The position numbers and the translations under genes were made by a program. DNA of 64,000 nucleotides from Eucommia ulmoides (Eukaryota; Streptophyta; Magnoliopsida; Garryales; Eucommiaceae), in contig CM028335.1 in assembly GCA_016647705.1 (NCBI GenBank), forward strand, positions 35,106,212 to 35,170,211, in the 5' to 3' direction. Below are positions 20,541-32,330 of the stretch, one piece after another. The notes below the pieces were generated by a model. That model was given only the letters and a program-made list of their open reading frames with translations. It did not search any database and had not been told where the DNA came from. Each line of letters begins with the position of its first letter. Position 1 is the first letter of the stretch.

Positions 20541-23191
20541 TTAATTTGGGACCACGTGAACGGCGGCTGAAAAATCTTCATCCGTTGCATGCCGGACGAC
20601 GCCACGTGTTTTTCCGACTTTGCAGCAGGAAGGACAATTAGTTGGTAGTCGAAGATGGTAAAAAGGCGGCGGTGGGGGCTGGGCGAGCTTTAATGAACGT
20701 CTGAGATCTTGCAACTCTTTCTTCAGTCTCTCGTTTTCTCCTCTCAGACTTTCGCAACATTTCTTTAATACCTCGCAGTCAACTTTTGTTTGCTTCAATT
20801 TCGTCCTGTCATCCATCATTTTACAACTTCCAATAATTAAAAATAATATTTTTTTGTTTTTCGTTTCAAACATAAAATATTAAAACAATTAAATTATTGG
20901 TTTTTAAAGTTTAGAGATAGCGTGAACGATATTTCAATTATCTATAAATGTTTCAACTTTAAACATTTATCAAATATATAATCTTCAATTTTAGTTTTTA
21001 ATAAATTCTAACGATACCCATTAATCCAACCAACTCTTTATCTTGTTGATGTTCCCACATCTCTGCAAGTACCTCAATTCCCTCTTTGTGAAGCGTGGTT
21101 TGGTTCCAAAACTGCACACTTTTTTTTCTCCAAGTGTTAGAAAATATGGTTTGATATTGTAGTACCTCTTTTAAACCGAGTTCATGTGACCCTTAAATCA
21201 AGGTATTAATACTAACTCACTTGTTATTTTATATATCAAACAATCTTTTCTAATATTTCCGAGGTAGGATTTCATTATTTTCTTTATATTACTATTAATA
21301 ACAAATCAACATTATACTTCGTCACGATTATTAATTAATAATTAAATTCAACTCTAAATTATTATAATATGCTAATATTAATAAAACTAATACCAACTAA
21401 CTTTTCAATAATTTACCTTTAATCAAATTAAACTTTAAATTTAACACGATTAACTCAAATAACAAAATCTTAATATATCATATAATATTTTAACTTTAAT
21501 TGTATTTAACTTCAATCTGTATAATAATTTAGGACGCTTATAAAGAGGAAGTCGAATAAAAAGGTAAATTAACTTATATTTTGGACCATTGAATCATCCT
21601 AATTTATAAATAAAAACAATAATAAGTTCGGACACTCATAGTACGGGCTATCGGATTAAAAGACAAACCCTCAATCGCTGGATCATCCTAATTTATAAAT
21701 AAAATAATAATAAGTTATCAATGAATGTCAGATCAAAAGACAAACCAACTAATATTTGGATTATTGGATCATCCTAATTTATAAATAAAAATAAATAAAA
21801 AGAATGTCACCAATAAGAATATATGTATAGTTCGATAATTTATGATTTCTTTGAAATTTATGAAACTATATAGCCAATAAGAATACATGAATAATTTAAA
21901 AAATTAAATACAAAGTAATTTTTTTTTTCACTATGTATGATGAATAAAAGTTATATAGCTATATAAAAGTAATTATTTAATAATATTAATAATTCTCATT
22001 TTCAAAATTCACATAGAATCTCGAATTTTTAGACCTGACCTAATTGTTATGGCTTGTAAATAAGAAAAATGATAAATATTTATTCCACAGATAAGATATA
22101 TTTTATTTGAGATTTTCTTACCATTGGATGGTTGGACACATTTTCAACCGTTATTTCAAAATTGTTAAGAAAAATAAAAAAAATAAAAAAATGCCGACAA
22201 CTCATGATCTAAATATAAAATATTTAAAAGTAATATATTGAATTACAATAATTCTCTTTAGGCATGAGTGTATATATATATATATATAATTTTAAAAAAA
22301 AAAAAATTGTTCTAGGTGGGGGGTAAAAGAGATTATATATGTACCTTGCTCTCCTATTCTGAAACCATACTTCTACTTGTCTGGGCCGGAGATTCAACCT
22401 CTCTGCTAGTTCTTGCTTCTGTGCCTGAAATTAAGACATTTATTTTGTAATAGTATTGTAATTATGAGCATTGCTTCATTTTACCGTTATATTAGTGTAA
22501 TGACTGTGTTCAATATATCAAAGTTATGGGACCAAACTCATGATTAAAATATTGTAAATGTTGCGTGAAAGGCGTCTTTGCTAATTTCAATATTACCCTG
22601 TCATTTTTCCCTTTCCCTTTCCACCCATATTGGACAAAAAATGTATCATCCAATGTCGGATTCACTTAAACATGAAATATAGGGGCAAAAACCAAAAAAC
22701 ACATATGAGCACATGCTGGGACTAATACTGAATCAAACACTAAATTAAGTGACTAATTCTATATGTTTTAAGTTGGGCAAATAATAGATTACATCCACTA
22801 TTTATGACTAATTGCGGATTATAACGAAAAAGGCTTAATTTGTTGATAACTATAAAAAATAAAATAAATAAATAAAGGAAGAAAATGAAATTACCATATT
22901 TGGGGTATTGTTGAGTTCAAAATTGTCTTCAAGCTGATTGGACTGTTCTTTTGTAAGCCTCAGTTTCTTTCTACCATAATCTTTGTTTCTGTTCTCTTTA
23001 TTTGCTTGCTTCACATGTTTGTAAATGGCGTCCTCAATGGCTTCCTCTTTAGGGTGCACCGGTATTAATGCCAGGTCTAAGCAAATCACACGCTTATTCT
23101 TGTTCTGGACGTTACTTTGAGCAACATTGAAATCTCCGAAACCAATTCCTAGATGGAGTCCGGTGTCGCATGTTTCATCACTACCCCCCAT
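20541..23191 (-). CDS. Class II homeodomain-leucine zipper (HD-Zip II) transcription factor
   Basis: Three exons on the minus strand: 23191-22895, 22424-22345 and 20805-20541, with GT/AG junctions (ATG|GTAATT, TTTCAG|GCACAG, GCAAG|GTACAT, GACAG|GACG). They join in phase to 213 codons plus TAA. Residues 1-72 are an N-terminal region with GLHLGIG and LDLAL, resembling LxLxL (EAR) repression motifs. About 73-130 is the homeodomain ([26 protein letters not shown]; recognition helix intact). 131-166 is the zipper, with leucines 139, 146, 153 and 160 in heptads. 183-187 reads CPSCC, matching the CPSCE motif of HD-Zip II. By family knowledge such proteins are nuclear, bind CAATNATTG sites as dimers, and act mostly as repressors in auxin, shade and development. 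The exon junction inside WFQNRRAR is the one usual for HD-Zip II genes. It is short for the class and has Cys where Glu is usual in CPSCE. No stop or frame break was seen, so it looks functional. Confidence 0.93.
21565..21801. repeat. Three imperfect tandem units in intron 2 of the HD-Zip gene
   Basis: Three units of about 77-94 bp share ATCATCCTAATTTATAAATAA and AAAAGACAAACC. They lie in the 1539-bp second intron, which is otherwise AT-rich without recognisable elements apart from a short TA run near 22270. Confidence 0.8.
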
Positions 23192-23194
23192 GTT

Positions 23195-23235
23195 GCTGTA
23201 AGAGAGAGCAAGAGAGAGAGAGGAGAGGAGGAAGA
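23195..23235 (-). repeat. CT-rich leader of the HD-Zip gene
   Basis: A CT-type tract on the gene strand just before the ATG at 23191, a common feature of plant 5' leaders. Translating it in frame gives the hydrophobic extension from the upstream ATG at 23251. Confidence 0.75.
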
Positions 23236-23284
23236 AGACGAGGAGAACCAAATAATTGGCAAAAACAAGAGGGTGGGGAGAGAA

Positions 23285-23291
23285 ATTTATA
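23285..23291 (-). promoter_or_regulatory. Probable TATA box of the HD-Zip gene
   Basis: CCCTATAAATTTC on the minus strand lies about 95 bp upstream of the chosen ATG. It predicts a start of transcription near 23255-23262 and a leader of about 65-70 nt. Confidence 0.6.
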
Positions 23292-25977
23292 GGGTTTATT
23301 ACTGGAGAAAATTAATTCATTGGTTATAAGTGAAATGAGATTTTTAATTATGTATTTATTGTACAAGTCATGACTAAAAGCTTAATAATAATAAGACCTA
23401 ATTACACCTTTATACTTCAAGTGGGAACGAATCATGTTTTGCTTCCTAATATTTCAATTCTGTTGTATCGGTCCTTGAAATTTTACTTTTGGTTTAATTG
23501 TCTTTTGCGACCTGATAAAACTAATTTTATAGCAAATAATAAATCGTGGCAAGCGCATGAGGGGTATTCCTAAAAAAATAATTAATAATGATTTTATACC
23601 AGATAATAAAATTGATTGATTATCGTTAAAAGGAGCAATTATGCACAAATGAGAAACGTAAATATAGGATAGGATTAAATTATTAAGGTGTTACGTGTAA
23701 CTCAATCATAATTCGTTGGTGCAAAGTGTAGTTTAGTGTAGTAATAATAGGTAGAGTTATGTAGCATACGTTAGAAGTATGACTCCTTGAAGGTGACAAG
23801 AAAAAACTTCCAAATTGTGATGCCATCTTTGACTTAACTAATTACGTAATGCTAAACACATTATGTCATTCCTAACTCTCTTTTATTGTACTTCTATCAT
23901 ACTTGCATGGTGCGTAAACAAGCCTTTTTTCCATTTTATAAATCACTAAATAATTTTACATGTGATACATATTTAATCAAGGTTTGATATATTACAAACT
24001 GTTAATTTAAATTTAATTAAAAATTAAATAACAAACTTTTAACGGAATATTATTTTTATAGTTAATATATTTAAACTAAACATAAAATATTTCATATTAA
24101 TATATTAAATCAAAATTCCTATATAATATATATTCTACAAATCAATAAATATTTTATATTTTGAGATATTTTGAACCCATAGATTAGATATCTAACGGTC
24201 AACATTGAACGATTTCAAGAGACAATTTTAGCCCATAGATATAATCCAAGGGCTGAGATATTATAAACATTTTTTACTGTTGAATCAATTTTAGATCCAA
24301 CGGTTGAGATCAAGTGTTAAATTATATCATAATTAATTTTATATTTTATTTTGTGTTAATAACCAACAACCTCAAAAAATATCGGTGGCTCTTAACAAAT
24401 CTACCCCCTCTTTCTCTACACTCCTTTCCCATCTCTCTAAAATGAACAAATCCTAGCCCCCTTTCCTTTCTCTCCAACGAAGCTCCCTCTCTCTCTCTCT
24501 CTCATAGCCACGATCTTAACAATTGTTGACCGTCAATTAAATCCCTTGCAAAACCACCCCCTACCGAAGAACAATCCCACGTCCCTCCCTCTCAATCCCT
24601 ACCACTCAACCAGTCTCTTTCTCTCTCAATCGATGATGTCTCGAAATTCAATGATGAGATCATCAATTTCAAGTGGTCTTAATGATTTCATCAACAAAAG
24701 ACCTGGAAAAAAATGATATCTCTCACCATTGATCTTCGTCTATCTCTCGCACACAACCTCCACCTACTCTCCCGATGAACACCACCTCCACTACGCCGCT
24801 CTCTTCTATGTTCTATCTCTCTCTTACCTTCGAGTCATTGTTGGCCTCCACTATCCCAAAATCAAATTGCCACCATTCAGATGCCATCGTCATCCAATTA
24901 CATCACCTCTTGCCATCGTCTTGCCTCCATCTCAATATACTAGATTATTCGTTTGTCTGGTTTTTAGATATGGATGTTTATTGAACTAGATTTAGTTTGG
25001 CTATTCTCTCTCTGCAGATTCGATTATTAAACTCGCCTAATGTTCTCTCTCTATTTTTTTGTTTTTTTGGCTTTAAATCTCTAATTTCTTTTTAATTGAA
25101 TATATAACATATACATAATAACCATTGTATATTTTTTCTCATCACCATCCATTTTACTTTCCTTTGTTGATTGTTTGAATTTGTGTTTGGAATTATTGGT
25201 AAGTTTGCTGATATATTTCTATTATCATAACTTCCATTTTTATTCTGGAAAAAATTAATATGTATGTTTCATCATGCAGTGTTACCGATTTTTCTGTATG
25301 TGTGTGATTGTAGGGTTTTGATTTGTTGTAGGGATCATTCCATTCTTGAATTTATTCGTTTTAGTGATTTTTATTTGATTTATTCACTTATGTGTTTTGA
25401 TTTGATTTCTTCATTTTTAGATATTTGGTTGAAAGGTCTTCTGCAAACAGCATAATAGAAAGAGATAAGCCAATTAGCCTAACATCAAATGTGTAAATTT
25501 AAGTAATCAAGTTTGTTTTTGCTTCAAACTGAAATTATTTCATATGTTAGATGTGTGTTTGACTAGTAAAAGTTAAATTGAATCAATGCTTCTAAAATGT
25601 GTTTTAGATCTTACAAAAGGGTTTGATAATATGATTTCAGGTTTCAATCGATTTTTAGTTTTGCAGAGATTTGAAATTTTGGTTTCACGTCTTAATTAAG
25701 GGTTTGATATTTTGATTTCATTTTGTTATGGATTTCAATTTTTTATTTTTATTTTTGAAAACTTGGAGATTTGATTTGTTTGTTGTGTATTTAAGGTATG
25801 AAAGTATTTAAGCTATCATTCGTTTGTGATATTTAACCTATCATTCGTTTGTGTTTTTAAATGATCGTCAAGCTATGTTGTTTCTATTTTGATATTTCTT
25901 TTTATATCTTTAGCTACTTTCATTTCAGATATGAAAAGGTTAATGTTTACTATACTATTTTCATTTTCATTTTTATT
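23292..25977. other. Upstream intergenic DNA of the HD-Zip gene, no gene recognised
   Basis: AT-rich. 24400-24620 is CT-rich with a (CT)n run near 24488-24506. Open frames at 24729-24989, 25264-25455 and 25889-26113 match no family. The AT-rich stretch 24000-24370 contains GGTTGAGAT/ATCCAACGG-like words typical of plant intergenic DNA. The distal HD-Zip promoter should lie in 23292 to about 24500. Confidence 0.4.
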
Positions 25978-26082
25978 GTTGTTGACGCACCCCGAATTTT
26001 TTGAAAGTAGAGGAAGTAGAGATCAGGAAGAAGAGGAAAACAATTTTTTTCTCTTCCCTCACAAAATCCTCAAAATCCATTA

Positions 26083-28200
26083 TGTTGATTCTAAGATTTT
26101 GATGGATAATTAAAGATTGATGTTTTTTGTGGAACTAACGGTTTAATTGAGTGTTTAAGTTTATTAGTTCCAAAAATAAAGATATGATGACAAGTAATCA
26201 ATGAATACTAAAAGATGATGACAAAGATTATGAAGGATTAAGAGGTTAAAGAATTTGAAGAATCTAGGGAAAACAACTCAGGTTAAATTTCAACTCTTAA
26301 TATCACAATTAAAATCACACACGATACAAAAAGATTTTTAAATGATTTTTATAAATATGTGTGTTTTTTATAGGATCCTAAATAATTAAATTATTTGTTG
26401 CTATGTTAAATTGAAAAAGAAATATTGATAATTAATTAAAATTGAATTTAAGAATTTAGTGGAGCTAACCAAGAAAAGAAATCGATTAAAGGGGTGAAAA
26501 CATCGATGAGAATGAATTAAAAACAAATTTAAAAGAGGTTCTCAACATTGACAAGTCAACAGATAAGTTAACTGGAGTATAGAAGGAAAAGTCTCTGAAT
26601 CTCTCAGTCGACCTATGACCAAAAATAGAACTCTCTGAATCTCTAGGTCGACAGATAGGTCGACCGATGGGTGATGGATTTTTGGCTTGGCTACATCCTG
26701 AATCGAGCGCTTGACCGGTGATCCTTGGTCAGTCTACTTATGGCACTGTTTTAGGATATTGTGGAATTTCGAATTTTATTCTAAAAGTAACCGTTACTAG
26801 CCGTTTTATGGTTAGGATTCACGAGATATATTAGAGATTTAATGTTATTTGAGATATGCAACATATATTATGATATCCCCATAGATTTGGTTAATTAAGT
26901 TTGAATATTTCTCAATTTGGTACATATAATTCTTTCTATCCTATTTAATTGTGATTGAGAAATATTTAGGAAACTTAATTGAGAAGTTTAAGATCTATAA
27001 TTAAGTGATTTGAATCAGGATGAAGTCTTAATGATATAAGAGGTCTATAAAAGCAATTAAATGGTATAACAAGTGGGAACTAGCTGTTAGAGAGCTTATT
27101 TTATTCCTTTTTATATAGACTTGCATTTTTCATTATTAGAGAGAGAGATTAAGATAATTATACTGAGTTTTTCTAAGAAAAATTATATTAAGAGAATTGT
27201 GAAATCTTTTCTGAGAGTTATTCTTGAGAATTTTTTGCTGTGGATTATTGCTGCAACCAAATCTAAAGTCACATTGCTATCATTATTCTTTCGGTAGAAT
27301 CTAGGTGAGATCTTTCCAAATTACTTTCTATTTAGTACTGCTTGTTTATATTTGGAATTTGATCTTTGAAATTATTTTTTGATTTTTATTGCGAAATATA
27401 TTTGAAACAATTTCTTAAAGAAATTTGATTACGTGCTTAATTACGTGCTACCCTATTTTTGTTTAAATCAGATTTTGAATATCTCATTTTTCTATCACTA
27501 GTTTTGAGATATTAATTGAGTTCTAATTTATCTGAGGTGGTAAAAGATCCGAGTGAGAAAAATCACTTATCAATTTGTAATGGGTGAGTTGAGTGACGGA
27601 TTGGATACTATTGGAAGTATTTAATCTAAAGGTAGCTGGTTTCAGTCTCTTCTTGTAAAGAGATTGAGGTAGTAATTCTTCCTGAATTGAATTGATTTGT
27701 GAGCAAGTTTGAAACGATTCAATCCTTATCGGGTAAAGGGATATTTGGAGTATTTGTGAGATTTTGATTATTTAGCCTTAGTTTAAAAAAAATTAGGTTA
27801 TTCTTGAGTCTGTAAAAAAATAGAGGTTATTCCTAAACTTGTGAAAAGGAATTTGTAAAGGTTGATTTTGAGCCTGTGAAAAGAATCTTTATGAGGGTTT
27901 GATTCCTACCTTTAAAAGAATCTTGAGTTTAGTGGGTGTGACTCTCCGTGGAGCTCAGAGGACTAGATTAGCCAAGAGTAGCTTGATGAACCAGTATAAA
28001 TTTTTGGTATGCTGCTATTTTTTATTATTTATTTTTGTTGTTTGGTGTACACCTAGTTGATATTATATTTTCGCTGTGATATAAAGATAATAATTAATTT
28101 AGAATTAAAATTAATTATTTAAATTTTTTAAAATATTTTCTCTGGTAATTTTTTATCTACCCAATTCACCCCCTCTCTTGGGTAGTTCACTGGGCCAACA
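26083..28200 (+). mobile_element. Solo LTR of a SIRE-like copia element
   Basis: TGTTGATTC ... GGGCCAACA, flanked by CATTA (26078-26082) and CATTC (28201-28205). The sequence on either side joins into uninterrupted element D LTR. It shares its start, its end (TACCCAATTCACC, CTCTTGGGTAG) and layout with the LTRs of copia B and C. A TATA box lies at 27046-27053 (TATAAAAG). No primer site follows, so only the LTR remains, the usual product of LTR-LTR recombination. Confidence 0.88.
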
Positions 28201-28689
28201 CATTCATTTTCCAAAATGGTTTTTAGGGGATTTTCTTGGCATTGGTTTTGAAAATGTTATTTTGGCCGGGATTTTGTTTGAAAAAGAAGTCGCCACCAAG
28301 CATGGGTTAAATAATGTGCTTGGTCACCAAGATTTTAGAAATTTATTTTTTTCTTTTGAAATGGTCTAAGTTTTAACTCGTAAAGGTCTTTACCATAGAT
28401 TTATTTAAGTTCAGGGGTCGGTTATGCTCGGGGAAGGTTTTAAGCATCCCTAGACACCCGTTCGAAGACAATACCTTAGTCTAAATAGATGTTCACTTTT
28501 AAACAGATTCCAAGTGATTTCCTGTGGTTTTGTTTGACAAAAATAATTCCCATTTTTATGTATTTTGTCTTTTATATGCATTTTTTTTATGTAAGGAAAG
28601 CAATAAAATAGTTAACTATCTATCAGTAGCAACAGATAAAACAGATTGAAATGAATTTATTTTTTTTGTATTTTTTTACGAGAAAACCT

Positions 28690-29045
28690 TATAAAGGTTG
28701 CCTAAGTATCTCGACTTTCACGGGGAATCAAGTCGAAACGTAGTTCATCTGTTCAAGATGAACAGATTTTTTATTAAGATAGGTGATCGAACCCGTACGT
28801 GAGTTGCCTACGTATCTCAGGTAACTGAGAATCAGGTCAGCACGTAGTTCATTCATTCGAGATGAACTGATTTTCCTTACGTGGGTTGCCTACGTATCTC
28901 AGGTAACTGAGAATCAAGTCAGTACGTAGTTCATTTGTTCGAAATGAACTGATTTTTATTTAGATAGGTGACTGAACCCGTACGCGGGTTGCCTACGTAT
29001 CTCAGATAGCTGAGAATCCGGTCAGCACATAGTTCATATGTTCTT
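28690..29045 (+). repeat. About 100-bp tandem repeat in the element D 5' LTR
   Basis: Four units built on GGTTGCCTACGTATCTC, then a GAGAATCAGGTC-like word, ACGTAGTTCAT and GATGAACTGATTTT. The 3' LTR has only about two such units (36870-37035), so copy number has changed since insertion. Confidence 0.85.
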
Positions 29046-30554
29046 CATGTTCTTGGTGTTCTTTATGTTCTTAACATATTTTCGGATATTTTTGACATAG
29101 TTTGATGATTTTGACATGTTTTCGATGTTTTTCACTTGATTACTTGATGTATATACTACATACATAAAATATAAGTCTAAGAACCCCTAAGCAATTTCCT
29201 TCTTCTCCTTCTTTGAATCTTCTCTGTTGTTCTCGATTGTTCTTCAATAACTTTTTGAGATCCTCTTCCAAGATCCTCAAGAACTCCTTTGGTAATATAT
29301 TTCAACAAAATTTTGAGTTATTTTTGGAATAGAAAGCTTGAAAACCCACTAGACCCGGTAGCAAAATTCTATCCTAAACAGAGAAGGTGTGGGTTCAAGC
29401 TCTCTTCCAAATAAAAACAGGCCCCTTATTTATACGCACGGCAGGCCTGGGCATTGGCTAATGCATAGTCCATCCCAGGTTCTTCCATAGGGTCTAGTGG
29501 TAACCCTTTGATGCATTGTATTTTGATGGTTTTGGACGAATCTTGAAAATTCTATAAGAATTTCGAAGATTTGGTAATGATTGCAAATGATTGGCAATCA
29601 TAACTCATGATTGGTAATGATTAGTCATCATTGGCAATCATTGGTCTTGATTAGCTTACACATGGGGAATTTAATGCTTGGTGTGACCCTTTTCAGTTTG
29701 ATTTGGTGGCTATGTACTAGTTACTTGAACTAGTTTGGTAAGATTGCATTAAAAGCTTTTGGAGGTGCAATATATGTAGTCTTGCCATTTTTCATTTAAT
29801 GCATGATCATGACAGTTGATTTGTTGGGTATTGAATTCCCTTTGATGGAATGTGATCAATCTGATTAGTCTTATAACAGTGTAGTTAGTTTTCAAGCAAT
29901 TCGGTTTCCTTGAGATATTTTGCTCAAAATTTCTAAATGCCTTGAATGTGGTCTCCCTAGGTCATGCTAATCATTTAATTCTTTATGGGAGGTTGATTTG
30001 ATGGCTCATTTAATACATGACTTGATGGGAAACCGAATTGGTTGGATTTGAACCGTGTCTTTAGCCTTAGTTACTTTAGGTAACTAGACTTAGCCATGGT
30101 AGTTTCCATGGTTTGATCAAGGCTTTTGGCTTCATTTATTTGAGGAGTATTACTTTAAACAAAAAAAAATGAAGAAGTATTTTTTGTGTCAAGAAGACGA
30201 AATCGATTGGTCAAAATAGGTAGCAAAAGTAATTGGCGAAATTTCATTAAGTTAAAGGGTAGTAACCAATTTTATTCATATTAAAAGTGATTTCATGAAA
30301 ATCAACCTTTAATAATGTCAATTTAGCCCTCCTTAACTTTAGGAATATTTGAGGTTGACCCAAAACTTTTACTTATACTGAATTCAGTCAAATTGACAAT
30401 TTTATGCTTTCTTATATTTTTTTTTGGCTTTTTTGCAGTATCTTAGGCATAAATTTGTTCCCTTTAAATTTCAATTTTAAAGTTTATCTGAACTTACACT
30501 TTAGACCCAATACTTTTAAAACTTAAATAAGCGGGACAAAATGTGGTGTCTATA

Positions 30555-30826
30555 GCTGCCCTTCTTTGTCATGTGAGTTTACTCCTAATGATAAAGATAG
30601 GAAACACACACTTTTTTTTATGCCATTGAAATGAATGCTCTTAAAGGAAAATTTACCTAGGCATGGACCCGACGTGCTATAATCTTCAAAATTTGAGCGA
30701 AGATGCGACTGAACCATTGCTAGTGGCCCATTTACCTTAGCATAATACCGAGGACTAGGTCAAACATAGTTCAAGGTATGCTATTTTCAAGGTAGGAACG
30801 CTTTCTTATTATGAAAGTGTTCAATT
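30555..30826. other. Start of element D internal region
   Basis: GCTGCCCTTCTTTG follows the LTR directly, where a primer site would be; I cannot assign it to a tRNA. The rest is non-coding. Confidence 0.45.
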
Positions 30827-31880
30827 TGTTGAACTCACCATATCAATCTCATGATGAACACTAATCGTTTAGAGGATCGCTTTAGTAGAGTTTTTTAGGG
30901 TCTCACCATAACGATCCTGTGACGAACAACATCGTCTAGAGGATCGATTTAGTGGAGGGTTTTTTTAGGCTCTCACCATATTGATCTCATGACAAATAAC
31001 ATCATGTAGAGGGACACTTTGGTGGATGGTCTCACCATATCGATCCTATGACTAACAACATCAAATATGATGCAAACATTCTTATCAATCTAGATAATCT
31101 CTTGAGTTGAGGTTTTTATTTATTTTATTTATTTTTTATTTTTTTAAGCTATCACCATATCGATCTCATGACAAAGAACATCGTGTAGAAGGACGCTTTG
31201 GTGGAGGATCTCACTATATCGATCTTGCAACAAACAACATCGTATAGAGGATCGCTTTGGTGGAGAGTCTCACCATATTGATCCTGCGACGAGCAACATC
31301 ATCTAGAGGATTACTTTATTGGAGGGTTTTTTTAAGGTCTCACTATATCGATCTCATGAAAAACAACATCGTGTAGAGGGACGCGTAGAGGGTCTTACCA
31401 TATCGATCCTGCAACGAACAACATCGTTTAGAGGATCGATTTAGTAGAGGGTCTCACCATATTGATCTTGCGATGAACAACATCATCTAGAGGATCGCTC
31501 TAGTGGAGGGTCTCACCATATTGATCCTGCAATGAACAACATCGTCTAGAGGATTGCTATAGTAGAGGGTCTCACCATGTTGATCCTACGATGAACAACA
31601 TTATCTAGAGGATTTCTTTAGTAGAGGTTTTTTTTTTTTAAGGTCTCACCATATCGATCTCATGACAAACAACATCGTGTAGAGGGACTCTTTGGTGGAG
31701 GGCCTCACCATATCGATCCTGCGATGAACAACATCGTCTAGAGGATCACTTTAGTGGAGGGTCACACCGTATCGATCCTGTGATGAACAACATCGTCTAG
31801 AGGATTTCTTTAGTGGAGGGGTTTTGAAACACTCACTATATCAATCTTATGATGAACAACTTCGTGTGTTGGATCACTTT
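30827..31880 (+). repeat. Tandem array of about 16 hairpin-forming units of about 60 bp (element D)
   Basis: Units read TCTCACCATATCGATCCTG, CGACGAACAACATCGTC, TAGAGGATCGCTTTAGTGGAGGG with variation. Many contain two nested inverted words, CGATCCT/AGGATCG and GACGA/TCGTC, separated by ACAACA. A second subtype has GATCTCATGACAAACAACATC and AGAGGGACGC. Subtypes are interspersed. No coding frame. Confidence 0.88.
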
Positions 31881-32095
31881 AAGGGATGGTTTTCTTGGAA
31901 TATTAATATAAAAATTGGACTATATTTTTTATAGACATCGCATGATGTGCCCCATGACTGGGGACCAAATGAGGGGGATGAAGTATAAAATGTGCCCCAG
32001 TCTTTGGCTTGGGTAATTGAGGGACAAAAATAATATAAAATGTGCCTCATCCTATGGCTAAGGATGCTTTATGGATGTTACTCGCTAGGAGTTAG
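31881..32095. other. Element D spacer with repeated TGTGCC(C/T)CA words
   Basis: Three TGTGCCCCA/TGTGCCTCA words near 31950-32050 and GGCTTGGG/GGCTAAGG variants. Not coding. Confidence 0.4.
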
Positions 32096-32330
32096 TCAAT
32101 GTTACTCATTGGGAACTTATGGGGGGTTACTCTCTATGACCTTTGGGAGTTTATGGAGGTTACTTTCTGGGAGTGTATGGATGTTACTCTCTGGGATTCT
32201 AACTCCATAGAGAGTCCATGGAGGTCACTCTCTAGGAGTCCATGGAGGTCATTCTCTCAGAGTCTATGGAGGTTACCCTTTGGGAGTCTATGGAGGTTAC
32301 CCTCTAAGAGTCTATGGAGGTTACTATCTG
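32096..32330 (+). repeat. 24-bp tandem repeat (element D)
   Basis: About eight units of GGAGTCTATGGAGGTTACTC and close variants. The unit length is a multiple of three, so one strand shows an 89-codon frame of 8-residue repeats; this is an artefact of the array. Confidence 0.85.

Larger units (their letters stand above)
25983..30554 (+). repeat. Element D 5' LTR, with nested solo copia LTR
   Basis: It matches 36270-38695 from TGACGCACC through GTCGCCACC, GTTGCCTACGTATCTC, AGGCCTGGGCATTGGCTAATG and the end GGTGTCTATA. The solo LTR 26083-28200 with its 5-bp duplication sits about 100 bp from the start. Confidence 0.85.

Noticed and set aside
24729-26113. Frames of 60-86 codons upstream of element D
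   Set aside because: No domain, CT-rich or T-rich composition, and the last one crosses into the element D LTR.
30827-31880. Regularly spaced repeat that could be mistaken for a CRISPR array
   Set aside because: The whole unit repeats rather than a repeat plus unique spacers, copies are degenerate, and the setting is the interior of a plant LTR element.
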